Assembly (NCBI GenBank): GCA_963717135.1
Contig: CAVQVN010000006.1
Coordinates: 1-64,000 of the forward strand
Length of the DNA: 64,000 nucleotides
DNA from: UBA4744 sp963717135
GTDB lineage: Bacteria; Actinomycetota; Acidimicrobiia; Spongiisociales; UBA4744
Reading direction: 5' to 3'
The notes beneath the pieces were generated by a model, which was not told where the DNA came from, searched no databases, and was given only the letters and a program-made list of their open reading frames with translations. Below, piece by piece: positions 36,001 through 43,783 of the stretch (positions within the stretch are counted from its first letter, which is position 1; the number at the start of each line of letters is the position of its first letter). A program made the translations under genes and the position numbers.

Positions 36001-36509
36001 ACCCGTAGCATGATTCCCGGGTCGCCGACCTCCGTCGCCAGCTTGGCTACTGCGCCTTGCAGTTCGAGACCGGCTCGCACCGCCCGCTCGGCGTCGTCCT
36101 CGGTCGCTACGTGGGCGCCCCACACTGCCATCACCGCGTCGCCGGCGAACTTTTCGACCACGCCGCCGAATCGAGCGATGACGTCGCGCGACCGGTCGAA
36201 GTACTCGTTGAGGAACGTAGCCACGACTTCGGGGTCCTGCTGTTCCGACCGGGCGGTGAACCCCACCAGGTCGGCAAACAGCACCGTGACCAACCGACGC
36301 TCGGTCAGATCAGACGGGGTCTGTGATACGAGGCGGTCGGAGAGGGCCGGTCGGGGGTCGAGCGCCACTCCGCATTGGCCACAGAACCGAGCATCTGGCT
36401 TTACCGGAGCGCCGCACGCGGAACATGCCCGCTGCATCTCCGCTCCACAATTGCTGCAGAAACGATCCTCAACGGGTACGTCTGATCCACAATTGGCGCA
36501 TATGTACAT
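33048..36509 (-). CDS. class III adenylate/guanylate cyclase fused to an AAA-type ATPase and TPR region
   Basis: About 1153 residues. The N-terminus has two to three zinc-ribbon knuckles (CANCG...CSNCG, CSACG...CGQCG), then a class III cyclase domain (VTVLFADLVGFTARSE with the metal Asp; FAGDAVMAVWGA), then a STAND/LuxR-like ATPase (GEVGIGKSRLVWEL Walker A; VLVFEDLQWAD Walker B), and a long alpha-helical TPR-like region to the end. This architecture is common in actinobacteria and mycobacteria. ATG at 36509 begins the first zinc knuckle; a GTG at 36551 is possible. Likely makes cAMP for the adjacent cNMP-binding protein. Confidence 0.9.
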   Translation of the reverse strand: MYICANCGSDVPVEDRFCSNCGAEMQRACSACGAPVKPDARFCGQCGVALDPRPALSDRLVSQTPSDLTERRLVTVLFADLVGFTARSEQQDPEVVATFLNEYFDRSRDVIARFGGVVEKFAGDAVMAVWGAHVATEDDAERAVRAGLELQGAVAKLATEVGDPGIMLRVGIHTGEAAVRSGSGESTAMVVGDLVNSAARLQSVADPGTVLVGESTHRAALHAIAFEVVGTPELKGKREPIRTWQALRVIAERRGRGRVEGLDPPFVGRQSELQLLKDLLVGVGRDRRARMVSIVGEVGIGKSRLVWELQKYADGLAEPISWNHGRSPAYGTEGVASWALSDMLRGHIGVAENEDDATVTAALDAALDVSVEDDTERTRLRKWLGALLCCGPTPDGDRSEFDAAIRSYFAAIANQQTTVLVFEDLQWADGGLLDLVEQLADWMPDAPVLVITLTRPELFERRPNWSSGRRGVVSLRLGPLADDEMGQLLEGMMGELEPRLRMDIVERAAGVPLYAVELARSLIGRDLIASVDGRSVALTELGNVALPETLQSLIGARIDRLEPSDRSLLQDAAILGSTFTLAGLAAVSGTGDANLTEHLNLFVQQELIEPVRDPRSPIRGGFRFVQDLVREVARNRMSHEVRRARHIAAAQHIESRGGPDDAVIAADHYLSAMSFTPTGTEAERLRGQATGALVAAFERAVSLYANEETLSLGARILDLGLDLPDDRLVALSEQMAMAASGLMRFEEAQQHVHNAIARSRRLGDQTGVRRGVALAAYIYLESFRPRPAIEMIEEQLEGNDDFSTDPELARLGGLLARAKKLSGDFEGALAAAELALPAAEELHLPDVVADALITQAVCYGVQGRNVEARELLDSAVDLTTRENLADEALTAYVALSFIVPEDEQSERDPNLDAIELGRQIGKFTVVLVASTNHAEYLIKRGRWDEASQLLVDPLWQSATGTPQTHRLLLQAWAEALQGNSPDAQTCLEAALDSQGDEAEELWGGVKAETAFVQALTGNTAPALDWVEEVLEEPESIPWIEPLARVVFLAGEHRQVEALAAASLERGSTVDLRHGQFVRALVAVDPDDALSLAAAEALIAETASAGLVLDELLWTIGLARWLPVGHADRTRLMARARQRIDERGFGGLRQFLDA

Positions 36510-36901
36510 TGGTGGTCTACGACCCAACGCTACCGACTCGCTGACCGGCACGTCGTGTGCCGTAATCTCCGGCCGACCGTGGTACTTGCCACGACGAGAC
36601 TGACGGGTGCGACGGTGGTTGTGGTCGCTTTGGCCGATGGTTCCTCGTTGGGAAAGAACGATGGCAGGGTGCCACCCAGGTCGTTAGTCACGTCGGATTC
36701 AGTTGGACCGCCCCGTCGACGGAGGCGATAGGCTATTAAAAGTTCCCATGCGGTGCCGAGGCCCACCAATTGCGAGCCTCTTTCGCCCGGCTTCCTGGTT
36801 CGACAGGAGATGATGCTTCCAAGGGGCTCCGCGCCCGCCACCGCCGTCAGCCAATACAATTGATGGCACGTCCCCCACGCCTAAGAGCCTGGAGATCTGA
36901 T

Positions 36902-37273
36902 ATGCCCTTGCCAAGATGGCTCGCTCAGGTGAACAAGCGACTCTTCAACAAGATGGAGCTCAAACGCGGAGTCCGGCCGGTGGTCACACACGTGGGCAGA
37001 TCGTCGGGGAAGGTTTATCAAACTCCACTCGACGCCCACCGGGTGGAGAACGGATACATCTTCATCCTGAATTACGGCTCTGGCTCGGATTGGGTCAAGA
37101 ACATTCTGGCGGCCGGAACCGCAACACTCAGGGCCGAGGGCCACGAGGTCGCACTGGTATCCCCCAGGCTGGTAACCGAGGAAGAGGCGTGGCGGCAGCT
37201 ACCCGAGACAACCAAGCCGATACCGGGCTTTCTGAATGTGACCGAGTACCTCCAGATGGATCTCAGCCGGTAG
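36902..37273 (+). CDS. deazaflavin (F420)-dependent nitroreductase family protein
   Basis: 123 residues of the Ddn/PF04075 split-barrel family that uses cofactor F420 in actinobacteria. Visible family features: VVTHVGRSSGKVYQTPLDAHRV and YGSGSDWVKNILAAGTATLRAEGHEV. GGAG lies 7 nt before the ATG. It is the last chromosomal gene before the island scars; its stop is 14 bp from the first tRNA-derived scar. Substrate unknown. Confidence 0.87.
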   Translation: MPLPRWLAQVNKRLFNKMELKRGVRPVVTHVGRSSGKVYQTPLDAHRVENGYIFILNYGSGSDWVKNILAAGTATLRAEGHEVALVSPRLVTEEEAWRQLPETTKPIPGFLNVTEYLQMDLSR

Positions 37274-37286
37274 CCGTCGAGAGGTT

Positions 37287-37319
37287 GAGTGGGCCCGGCA
37301 GGACTCGAACCGGCGACCT
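37287..37319. repeat. degraded attachment-site relic (tRNA-Met 3' end)
   Basis: About 33 bp matching the 3' end of the tRNA-Met at 54142-54174 with one substitution in the T-arm region, then diverging. It cuts off the RelE-like gene at 37333-37509. Looks like the scar of an earlier integration at the same tRNA. Confidence 0.7.
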
Positions 37320-37332
37320 CGTAGATGATGCG

Positions 37333-37509
37333 TTAGTTGCCGCGTCGTGCCGACCTGAGACTCTCCAGTTCGCCGACCAGCGCTTTGCCGAGCGGCCGCG
37401 GGTTGCGTGCAATCGACCCAAAGATGGACTCCAGCGCGGCGGCACGCACCTTATCCGGCAGTCGGTTGAGATGATGGAGACCCTCGGGAGTGATCTCGAT
37501 CTCGTGCAC
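37333..37509 (-). pseudogene. truncated RelE/ParE-type toxin
   Basis: From the GTG at 37509 the frame reads VHEIEITPEGLHHLNRLPDKV...GKALVGELESLRSARRGN and stops at TAA, exactly where RelE proteins continue with the catalytic Y-R-V-I-Y-x-I strand. The codons after the stop still read RIIYEV before running into the tRNA-derived scar at 37319. So the C-terminal third, with the catalytic residues, was replaced when an element integrated. No antitoxin gene is recognisable in the 160 bp upstream before the next att repeat. Confidence 0.65.
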
Positions 37510-37667
37510 ACGGTCGCCTCAGGCGGACCCCAACTTGGACGATCGTCGCGAGCACACATCCTCACCACGGCAAGCACCCGCCCGGACTGCCGGATAATCC
37601 TCCTTCGCGGGCCATCGTGATCCGCTTCCCTTGCCCGGCTGCCTCGTTGTAATACGCGATCGAGTTG

Positions 37668-37710
37668 GTGGGCCCGGCAGGACTCGAACCTGCGACCTAC
37701 GGATTATGAG
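37668..37710. repeat. left attachment site of the genomic island (43-bp direct repeat)
   Basis: Identical over 43 bp to 54142-54184, i.e. the tRNA-Met sequence from the anticodon to the discriminator base. Outside the 43 bp the two loci differ. This is only half a tRNA, so it is an att repeat, not a gene. Confidence 0.9.
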
Positions 37711-37819
37711 CTTGAACTTGAGGTTTCCGACGACGACGGCAATCCCCGAGAAAACCAGTAATGACTGACCATTCAGCTTGTGTTGCTTCCCATCAATTCG
37801 CACCGTTTCCGGTTCTTTG

Positions 37820-37839
37820 ACGGACAAAATACGGACAAG
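37820..37839 (+). repeat. paired ACGGACAA repeats, candidate integrase arm sites (left)
   Basis: ACGGACAAA at 37820 and ACGGACAAG at 37831, 11 bp apart. The same pair with the same 11-bp spacing and orientation occurs at 54053 and 54064, next to the other end of the island. Tyrosine integrases of the lambda/L5 type bind such short arm-type repeats. Confidence 0.5.
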
Positions 37840-37901
37840 AACCGCCCGTCCACCTGAAAATCGTTCTGCACTGTCACAACGTTGAGTAATATTGGTGGGT
37901 A

Positions 37902-38153
37902 ATGAGCAAACCAGATCCAGCCGACGAACTGCGGCGCCTCTATCCCCCACTGCTGACCACCGCCCACGTGGCGGAGATGATGCACAGCACCATCGGTGAC
38001 GTCCGTGACAAGGTCCATCGGGGAGAGCTGCCCGCCGTGCGGTGGGGACAGCAGTACCGGTTCTTTCGCGATGAGGTCATCGACGCGTTGAGCCGAGTGG
38101 AACCCGACCACGACGGGGAAGCACCCGCCGGCACCGAACGGGACGAGACGTGA
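37902..38153 (+). CDS. small helix-turn-helix protein, excisionase-like
   Basis: 83 residues. The core PPLLTTAHVAEMMHSTIGDVRDKVHRGELPAVRWGQQYRFFRDEVIDAL matches MerR-like excisionase/AlpA DNA-binding domains (HTH plus a wing with the R-W-G-x-x-Y-R-F pattern). As the first gene inside the left end of the island, it may be a recombination directionality factor or a regulator. Its stop overlaps the GTG of the next gene (GTGA). Confidence 0.7.
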   Translation: MSKPDPADELRRLYPPLLTTAHVAEMMHSTIGDVRDKVHRGELPAVRWGQQYRFFRDEVIDALSRVEPDHDGEAPAGTERDET

Positions 38154-38389
38154 GGGGCGGGACTATCGACTATGAGCGTTGGTACCCGGAGGTACCGGCG
38201 GTGATGGACACCAAGCAGCTGGCCGGGTTGTTGAACACCAATGACCAGATCGTCCGGGCTTGGGTGCGGGAGGGGATTATCCCCGCTCACCGCAAACCGG
38301 GCGGCCGCAAACTGACCTTCCTCCGCCACGAGATCTTTGAGTGGCTCCTCTCCAACCGCTACCAACCCGACCCCGACCACACAAGCTGA
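38150..38389 (+). CDS. second small excisionase-like HTH protein
   Basis: 79 residues from the overlapping GTG at 38150; an internal ATG at 38204 is possible. The core VMDTKQLAGLLNTNDQIVRAWVREGIIPAHRKPGGRKLTFLRHEIFEWLL has the excisionase-type HTH and the wing with K-L-T-F. Translationally coupled to the previous gene. Two tandem proteins of this type suggest control of excision or of island gene expression. Confidence 0.68.
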   Translation: MRGGTIDYERWYPEVPAVMDTKQLAGLLNTNDQIVRAWVREGIIPAHRKPGGRKLTFLRHEIFEWLLSNRYQPDPDHTS

Positions 38390-38449
38390 AACAGCCACGG
38401 ACCGTGACAACCCAATATCTGGGAACCGATCCAGATTGAGGCTCCTATG

Positions 38450-40040
38450 GTGTCAAGTGGTGGTTTTCGCGATCTTGGTTTGGTTGTCAAGGTGTGGTGC
38501 GGGGTGGGCGGACACGACAGGGTTGGGCCACTGGCGTTGAGGGCATGCTCTTATTAGGTCACGCTGTCCCGCTGCTGGTGGTGAGAGCGGGGTGGGGCGG
38601 GCAGTTCATTCGTTGGACAGCCCGGTTGGGGGCGTCGGCCGGTTCGGGAGCCACGCTCCTCCCTGCAGGTTTTTGGGTGTTAGGCGGCGGGGAGGTGTTT
38701 GAACACTTCCCGAGCCACGTAGCGTTTCAACATCCGGACGATCTCGCCGATCGATTTGCCTTCCTTGTTGCGTCGTTCCACATACCGTTTGGTTTCGGGG
38801 TCGGAGGCGAGGCGGCTGATGACCACCTGGTAGAGGGCATGGTTGGCTTGCCGGTTGCCGCCCCGGTTGAGTCGATGCCGGATCACCTTGCCCGACGAGG
38901 CCGGCAGTGGCGCTACCCCGCAGAGGTGAGCGAACGCGGTCTCGCTTTTCAACCGTTCCGGGTTGTCCCCGGCAGCGACGAGGAGGATGGCGGCGTTGTC
39001 GACCCCGACCCCGTAAACGTCGAGCAGGTCGGGAGCCGCAGCGTTGATCAGGGGAGGCAGCATGTGGCGGATCTGGCTGATCTGGGCGTCTAACAGTTGC
39101 ACCCGCTGTCCCAGGGTTTTGAGCGCCACCTTGGTGGCGTAGCTGACCACGTCACCGTTGTCGCGGGGACGCAGGGCGGCGGCTTGGTTCACCAGCTCGG
39201 TCTTGGAGAGCCCGAAGAACCGTTCCCGCAGCGGCTGGGGGGCGGTGAACACCAGATGCCGCATCTGCACCAACGCTGAGATGCGGTGGTTCCGAGCTGA
39301 CCGTCTCGCCACCAGCAACGCCCGGATGGCTTCCACCGGCCCGTCCTTGCTTTTGGCCAACCCGGTGGCTCGACCCGACAAGGCAGCCCGGGCCGCCTCG
39401 ATCGCATCGACTGGATCCGACTTACCGTGGCGGGATCGTTCCTGGCGGTTGGGGCGGTCTACTTCGATCACTTCGAGGTCGTGGCTCATCAAGAACCGGG
39501 CCAAACCAGCCCCATAGGAGCTGGTGCCTTCCACCCCGACCCGGGCCACCGGACCGAAGCTCAACAGCCAGGCCAACAGCGCCTCATAGCCGGCTTGGGT
39601 GGTGTCGAACGCTTCGACCCCTAACAGGCCCCCGATCCGATCCAACGCCGCGGCGACGTGAACATCGAGGTGGGTATCGACGCCACCGGTGACCGAGCCC
39701 GCAGATACCATGGTCATGGCCATCCCTTTCTCTCGACCTATGGGCAAAAGGGGTGGCACGCACCACCGGAACGGCGGACGTCGACACGGCCCGAGCTGTT
39801 CCCGCAGCCCGACCGACGTCGCACCGCCCGACCGGTGAGTGCCGGGCGCCCCCCGAGGATCCGGCCGACTCGTCATTCACAAGACAACCAACTGGTGTCA
39901 GCCGGTTCGTCGGTCAGACCGGACCCCAAGGAGACCACCCAACCGTAACCAACCACCAACAACGGCGGTGGCTCCAATCAGGCCCCCACATCATCACCCT
40001 GCCGGATCTGCTCGGATTGGAGTGCGCGATATCGCTCGGA
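38450..40040 (-). mobile_element. IS110-family insertion sequence (approximate limits)
   Basis: The element contains one DEDD transposase gene plus non-coding flanks of about 230 bp (right) and 300 bp (left). IS110 elements lack terminal inverted repeats, so the ends cannot be placed exactly by eye. The longer flank upstream of the transposase (39724-40040) is where IS110 members encode their bridge RNA. The remaining bases to 40247 hold no gene I recognise. Confidence 0.6.
38680..39723 (-). CDS. IS110-family transposase
   Basis: About 347 residues. N-terminal RuvC-like DEDD domain (GGVDTHLDVHVAAALD with the first Asp; GVEGTSSYGAGLARFL with Glu; EVDRPNRQERSRHGKSDPVDA with the last Asps) and the C-terminal Tnp2 domain with the serine (FAHLCGVAPLPASSGKVIRHRLNRGGNRQANHALY). 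ATG 39723 follows GAGAAAGGG. The frame is intact, so the element may still be active. It interrupts the left part of the island. Confidence 0.92.
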   Translation of the reverse strand: MAMTMVSAGSVTGGVDTHLDVHVAAALDRIGGLLGVEAFDTTQAGYEALLAWLLSFGPVARVGVEGTSSYGAGLARFLMSHDLEVIEVDRPNRQERSRHGKSDPVDAIEAARAALSGRATGLAKSKDGPVEAIRALLVARRSARNHRISALVQMRHLVFTAPQPLRERFFGLSKTELVNQAAALRPRDNGDVVSYATKVALKTLGQRVQLLDAQISQIRHMLPPLINAAAPDLLDVYGVGVDNAAILLVAAGDNPERLKSETAFAHLCGVAPLPASSGKVIRHRLNRGGNRQANHALYQVVISRLASDPETKRYVERRNKEGKSIGEIVRMLKRYVAREVFKHLPAA

Positions 40041-40247
40041 GCGGTGAGTGATATGGCCGGTTGGGTCGGTGGCGCGTGAGGCTATGGAACCCAGGCATCC
40101 GCCTAGTGAGGTCTGCGACGGACGCCGACGAACGGCTGGCATGCTCGCTGGCGCGCCCGGAGGGCCTCGGGCGCACCAGCGCAGCGCGCGTAGACAGCTC
40201 GTCGAGCGGTCGAGTCCGGCGATCGCGTGATCAGCGTCCGACTGTGG

Positions 40248-40787
40248 TCAACGGCCGACGGCGGGCATCTCGTAGAAGCCCGCTGCGCCGGGCCTCAGTG
40301 TCCAGTTGCGGACCGTCACGAGCTCGCCACCAGTTGCCTGGGCAAGCCCCTTCGCGAAGTCCGTCATCAGCTTGTCGTGGTTCCAGGTGAACCCGGGCCG
40401 GGCGATCGGTGCGAGCAGGTTCATCCACCACTTCGGGGTCTCGACGAGCTGCGCATACGAGATGTGCGTCCCACCGGACGGACCCTCGGACAGGAGATAC
40501 CTGATCCGACCGTCGATCTCGCCGGTCAGGGCCATGTCGATGCGGCGGAGGCGGTCCGTGTCCGCGATCTCGACTCGGAACGTGAAGGAGTACCCGGTGG
40601 GGGAGCCGATGTGGTTGCGGTAGACGGCGCCGACACCGTTCTCGGACGTGGCCGCGCGAACGACCTCGAGGCGCTTCAGCCATCGCCACCACGAGGGCCA
40701 CGCTTCGGCAGCCACGAGCGCCGCCCACACGGCCTCGCGACTGCTCGTCAGGGTGAACTCACTCAGGAAGTGGTACCGAGCTGCCAA
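40248..40787 (-). CDS. SRPBCC/polyketide-cyclase-like protein
   Basis: About 179 residues of the START/SRPBCC ligand-binding fold: YHFLSEFTLTSSREAVWAALVAAEAWPSWWRWLK, then GVGAVYRNHIGS and THISYAQLVETPKWWMNLLAPIARPGFTWNHDKLM. The longer frame to 40922 lacks a ribosome site; I chose the TTG at 40787 because GGGAGG lies 5 nt upstream. Likely binds a lipid or small hydrophobic ligand. Diverges from the serine hydrolase. Confidence 0.75.
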   Translation of the reverse strand: MAARYHFLSEFTLTSSREAVWAALVAAEAWPSWWRWLKRLEVVRAATSENGVGAVYRNHIGSPTGYSFTFRVEIADTDRLRRIDMALTGEIDGRIRYLLSEGPSGGTHISYAQLVETPKWWMNLLAPIARPGFTWNHDKLMTDFAKGLAQATGGELVTVRNWTLRPGAAGFYEMPAVGR

Positions 40788-41028
40788 CAGAACCTCCCAT
40801 CCGCACGCGCGACTTGCGGGTTCCGTGCGCGAGTGGAGTCTACGCGCCATTGCAGCGGCTTTTGGCTGACCGCCCCCGATTACCCCCATATCCTCACGTC
40901 GTGCTCGGGTGTCCGTCGGCATGGGCCGTTACCGATTGTGTCCGCTGGCGACCCTCGACGGTGGAGCGCCATCCGTCAAACCCGCGCCGTGGGTGGTCGT
41001 CGCATTAGCGTTGTGACATGGTGGGTCT

Positions 41029-42243
41029 GTGAGGTCTCTCGCTGCGCTCGTGACGTTGCTTCTCGTCTTGGTGTCGGCTGCCTGTGCGGCGGATTCGGGG
41101 CTCGACACGGATCGCCTCGACGAAGTTGTCGTAGATCTGATAGGGGAGCACGGTGTTCCGGGTGTCAGCCTTGCGGTCATCGATGATTTCGCGGTTGCGT
41201 ATGTGCGCTCCTACGGAGACGCAGAACCGGGTCGCCCGGTCACTCCGGACACACTGTTCCAGGCTGCCTCGCTGAGCAAACCCGTCGCCGGCTTGGTGGC
41301 TGCAGCAATCGCCGAGCAGGGCCGGATCGACCTCGAGGCAGATGTGACCACGATGCTTACCAGTTGGACGTTGCCCCCGAGCGGGTACGACGAGACGATC
41401 ACGCTGCGGATGCTCTTTGCGCATCGTGCCGGGATCAATGTTCCGGGTTTTCCCGGCTACACGCTGAGCGAGGATCTCCCCGAACTCGATCGGCTCCTCC
41501 TCGGGGTGAGGGATAAGAACGAGCCGATGCGGGTCGTTGCCCAGCCCGGAACCGAGCGCAACTACTCGGGCGGCGGCTTCTTGATCGCTCAACTCGCGAT
41601 CGAGGACCACACCGGGCTGTTGTTCGAGGATATCGCTGAGACCGAGGTCTTCGATGTTCTCGGCATGGAGCGGTCAACATTCCGGCTCTTCTACCCGGAA
41701 GATCGGGAGGTTCTCGCAGTCGGGTACAGAGTCGATGGGACCGAGGTGGCAGGCGGTGGTTGGCATCAGTACCCGGAGACGGCGGCGGGCTCGATGTGGA
41801 CGACGGCCGACGAGTATGCCGTGCTCGTTGCCGATGTGATGCGCTCCTATGTCGACGATTCAGGGACGGTGCTGGACCAGGCGACGGCTGAGCTGCTGCT
41901 GGACCCGGACATCGCCGTTGGGTTTGGGGTGAGCCGCGAGGAGGGCGGGATCGCCATCACTCACGATGGTGCCAACGAGGGGTATCGGTCGGAGTTCGTG
42001 GCTGTTCCTCATCTGGGCCAGGGGGTTGTGCTGCTGACGAACAGCGACAGCGGTCTCGATCTGACGTCGGCGGTTATCGATGAGGTCGGCGGCCAATTCG
42101 GTTGGCCCTGGACGGGCTGGTCTACTCCGCTGTGGTTGTTCCTGCTGGGGCTCGGACTGGTGGTCGGGGTCGTCGTTGTGATTGTGAGACACCAGCGCAA
42201 GCGCCGGAAGGGGGATCTCCCCGCAAGGTCGCCCGCGGCCTGA
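41029..42243 (+). CDS. class C beta-lactamase-like serine hydrolase, membrane lipoprotein
   Basis: 404 residues. The signal peptide ends in a lipobox-like VSAAC; the hydrolase core follows with SLSK (S-x-x-K nucleophile) near residue 82 and YSGGG (Y-x-N-like) near 182, and the last residues form a transmembrane helix (LWLFLLGLGLVVGVVVVIV) plus a basic tail. The family includes beta-lactamases, esterases and D-aminopeptidases; the KTG motif is not clear, so a true beta-lactamase is unproven. GTG start. Upstream 40788-41028 has no other gene. Confidence 0.8.
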   Translation: MRSLAALVTLLLVLVSAACAADSGLDTDRLDEVVVDLIGEHGVPGVSLAVIDDFAVAYVRSYGDAEPGRPVTPDTLFQAASLSKPVAGLVAAAIAEQGRIDLEADVTTMLTSWTLPPSGYDETITLRMLFAHRAGINVPGFPGYTLSEDLPELDRLLLGVRDKNEPMRVVAQPGTERNYSGGGFLIAQLAIEDHTGLLFEDIAETEVFDVLGMERSTFRLFYPEDREVLAVGYRVDGTEVAGGGWHQYPETAAGSMWTTADEYAVLVADVMRSYVDDSGTVLDQATAELLLDPDIAVGFGVSREEGGIAITHDGANEGYRSEFVAVPHLGQGVVLLTNSDSGLDLTSAVIDEVGGQFGWPWTGWSTPLWLFLLGLGLVVGVVVVIVRHQRKRRKGDLPARSPAA

Positions 42244-42300
42244 CGCCGCCACAATCAGCGAGGTGGGCACGCGACGTTGCTCTTGCGCCGCTGACCTTCC

Positions 42301-42412
42301 CACCCGAGATTGACAATTCTGTCGCAGTAACGCACATTCAGCCGAGTGCTCTGGATCGGCACTTCGAGAGCGCCTGCACCTCGCCGGGTCATCACTGAAT
42401 GTGGTGTTCGCC
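42301..42412 (+). repeat. cassette-spacer palindrome, copy g
   Basis: Contains AACGCACATTCAGCC, the core GGATCGGCACTTCGAG and the right end CGCCGGGTC...TGTGGTGTTC. Closely similar to copy d at 49100. It accounts for most of the gap 42244-42585. Confidence 0.75.
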
Positions 42413-42585
42413 CCTCGCCACGTCGTGTGACCAGCGAGGTGCAACGAAATGCCGGTTCGAGGCGGCTAGACAAGGTTCTCTGGGTCCGCATTCTCGTTCG
42501 CCTCGATTCGGCTTTCCTGGGCAATTCGGGTCTTGGCTCTGGGAGCGCGAGGCAGCCGCTGAGGTTCGGTCGATTATCGGTGACG

Positions 42586-43488
42586 CTAGGGCCCGATGAC
42601 CTCCATGATGGTCGGGACGGCCAGCTCGGGCGGCATGTAGTGGCCACCGGCAAAGGAGACGAGGCTCACGTCGTAGCCCGCGTCGGCCAGCGTGGCTTGG
42701 AACTCGACCGAGTTCTCGTACGGAATCTCTCCGTCGGCGTCGCCATGGAGTAGACGCACCTTCAGACCCGGATTCTCTCCGATCGAGCTGTACAGCAACT
42801 GCCACAACTCCGGATCTCGCTCCTGCATCCACTCCCGCCCGTACTTCCCTTGATATCCCACGAACCCGTCGTAGGCGCCGCCCATCCCGACCAAGGCATC
42901 CACATGGGTCGAACCGTCGCCGATCTCACAGTCGACCTGGCGTGGGGGCCCACCTCGGTTGAGGGCAAACTCCTCCCAGCTACTCTCGAGGCTGGCCCCG
43001 AACAACGCAGCGTGGGCGGCGGGACCACCCCCCATGCTGAAGCCGCTGACCACGACGATCGGAGCGTCACTTCCGAGCTGAGACGCTCGAGCCCGGGCAA
43101 AACGAATAGCGCACGCCGCGCTCTCCGCCATAGCCCGATATCCGGAACCTCGGTCCTCAACCGCCGAAGTCGGGGTCATCCGCGGGTAATCTGTCACGAA
43201 CACGATCACCCCCTGCGCAACCAGGTCCTCGGGCAACCAGGCTGCCGTCATCCCGTCCGCACCCGGGAAATGGATCACGATCGGCCAGTCGCCGGACCCG
43301 GTGGGGGCGTAAATGTTCAGATTCAATGGCCGCTCCCCAAAGGTGGCGTACACGAGGTCTCGGGTCACCACCGACGGGGAATCATTTGCAGTCGTTGCCG
43401 GAGCAGCGGTCTCGGCGTCGCTACCACCACAACCCGCCACCCCAATCAACAGCACGACCACCACCCAATCCAGCGTACGACGCAGCAT
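42586..43488 (-). CDS. alpha/beta-hydrolase lipoprotein
   Basis: About 300 residues. Lipobox VAGC follows a hydrophobic leader, then a Thr-rich linker. The hydrolase core has the oxyanion strand VIHFPGADG, nucleophile elbow GFSMGG, acid in LLHGDADGEIPYENS and the base in FAGGHYMPPE. The layout matches secreted dienelactone-hydrolase/acetyl-xylan-esterase-like enzymes. ATG 43488 is preceded by AAAGGAG at 6 nt. It is the only gene between spacer palindromes g and a. The substrate is not predictable. Confidence 0.82.
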   Translation of the reverse strand: MLRRTLDWVVVVLLIGVAGCGGSDAETAAPATTANDSPSVVTRDLVYATFGERPLNLNIYAPTGSGDWPIVIHFPGADGMTAAWLPEDLVAQGVIVFVTDYPRMTPTSAVEDRGSGYRAMAESAACAIRFARARASQLGSDAPIVVVSGFSMGGGPAAHAALFGASLESSWEEFALNRGGPPRQVDCEIGDGSTHVDALVGMGGAYDGFVGYQGKYGREWMQERDPELWQLLYSSIGENPGLKVRLLHGDADGEIPYENSVEFQATLADAGYDVSLVSFAGGHYMPPELAVPTIMEVIGP

Positions 43489-43621
43489 CGCCAACTCCTT
43501 TCAACCGAATCGTCTCGCTCAATAACCCGCCACACAAGAGTCCTTCGTCCCGTTCGCGCCCAGACAGCAATGGGGGAATCGATGCTGCCTTGCTCACCGG
43601 CCTCCCTCTCAACTAAACACG

Positions 43622-43746
43622 CCGATCACCCACTATGAGCGACAACGCCATTTCCGCAGAGCGTCCCCGATCGGCACCTCCAGCGCTACCTTGTGAGGCC
43701 TGCCGGTTGGCTTCTCGCCACGCTTCGTGGTGAGCTGGTGGTGTTC
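43622..43746 (+). repeat. cassette-spacer palindrome, copy a
   Basis: Left arm GATCACC...ATGAGCGACAACGCC, core CGATCGGCACCTCCAG, right arm TGCCGGTTGGC...GTGGTGTTC. It directly precedes the recombinase gene. Confidence 0.75.
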
Positions 43747-43783
43747 GTGCAGGTTGGTTCTTCCCGCCAGATGGGAGAACCAG

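Noticed and set aside
36530..36859. Minus-strand frame with a Thr-rich stretch (KATTTTVAPVS)
   Set aside because: It resembles a lipoprotein linker, but there is no lipobox, no good start, and it runs into the cyclase start region; too weak to list.
37668..37710. A second tRNA-Met gene
   Set aside because: Only the 3' half is present; the 5' acceptor, D-arm and half of the anticodon stem are missing, so it is an attachment-site repeat.
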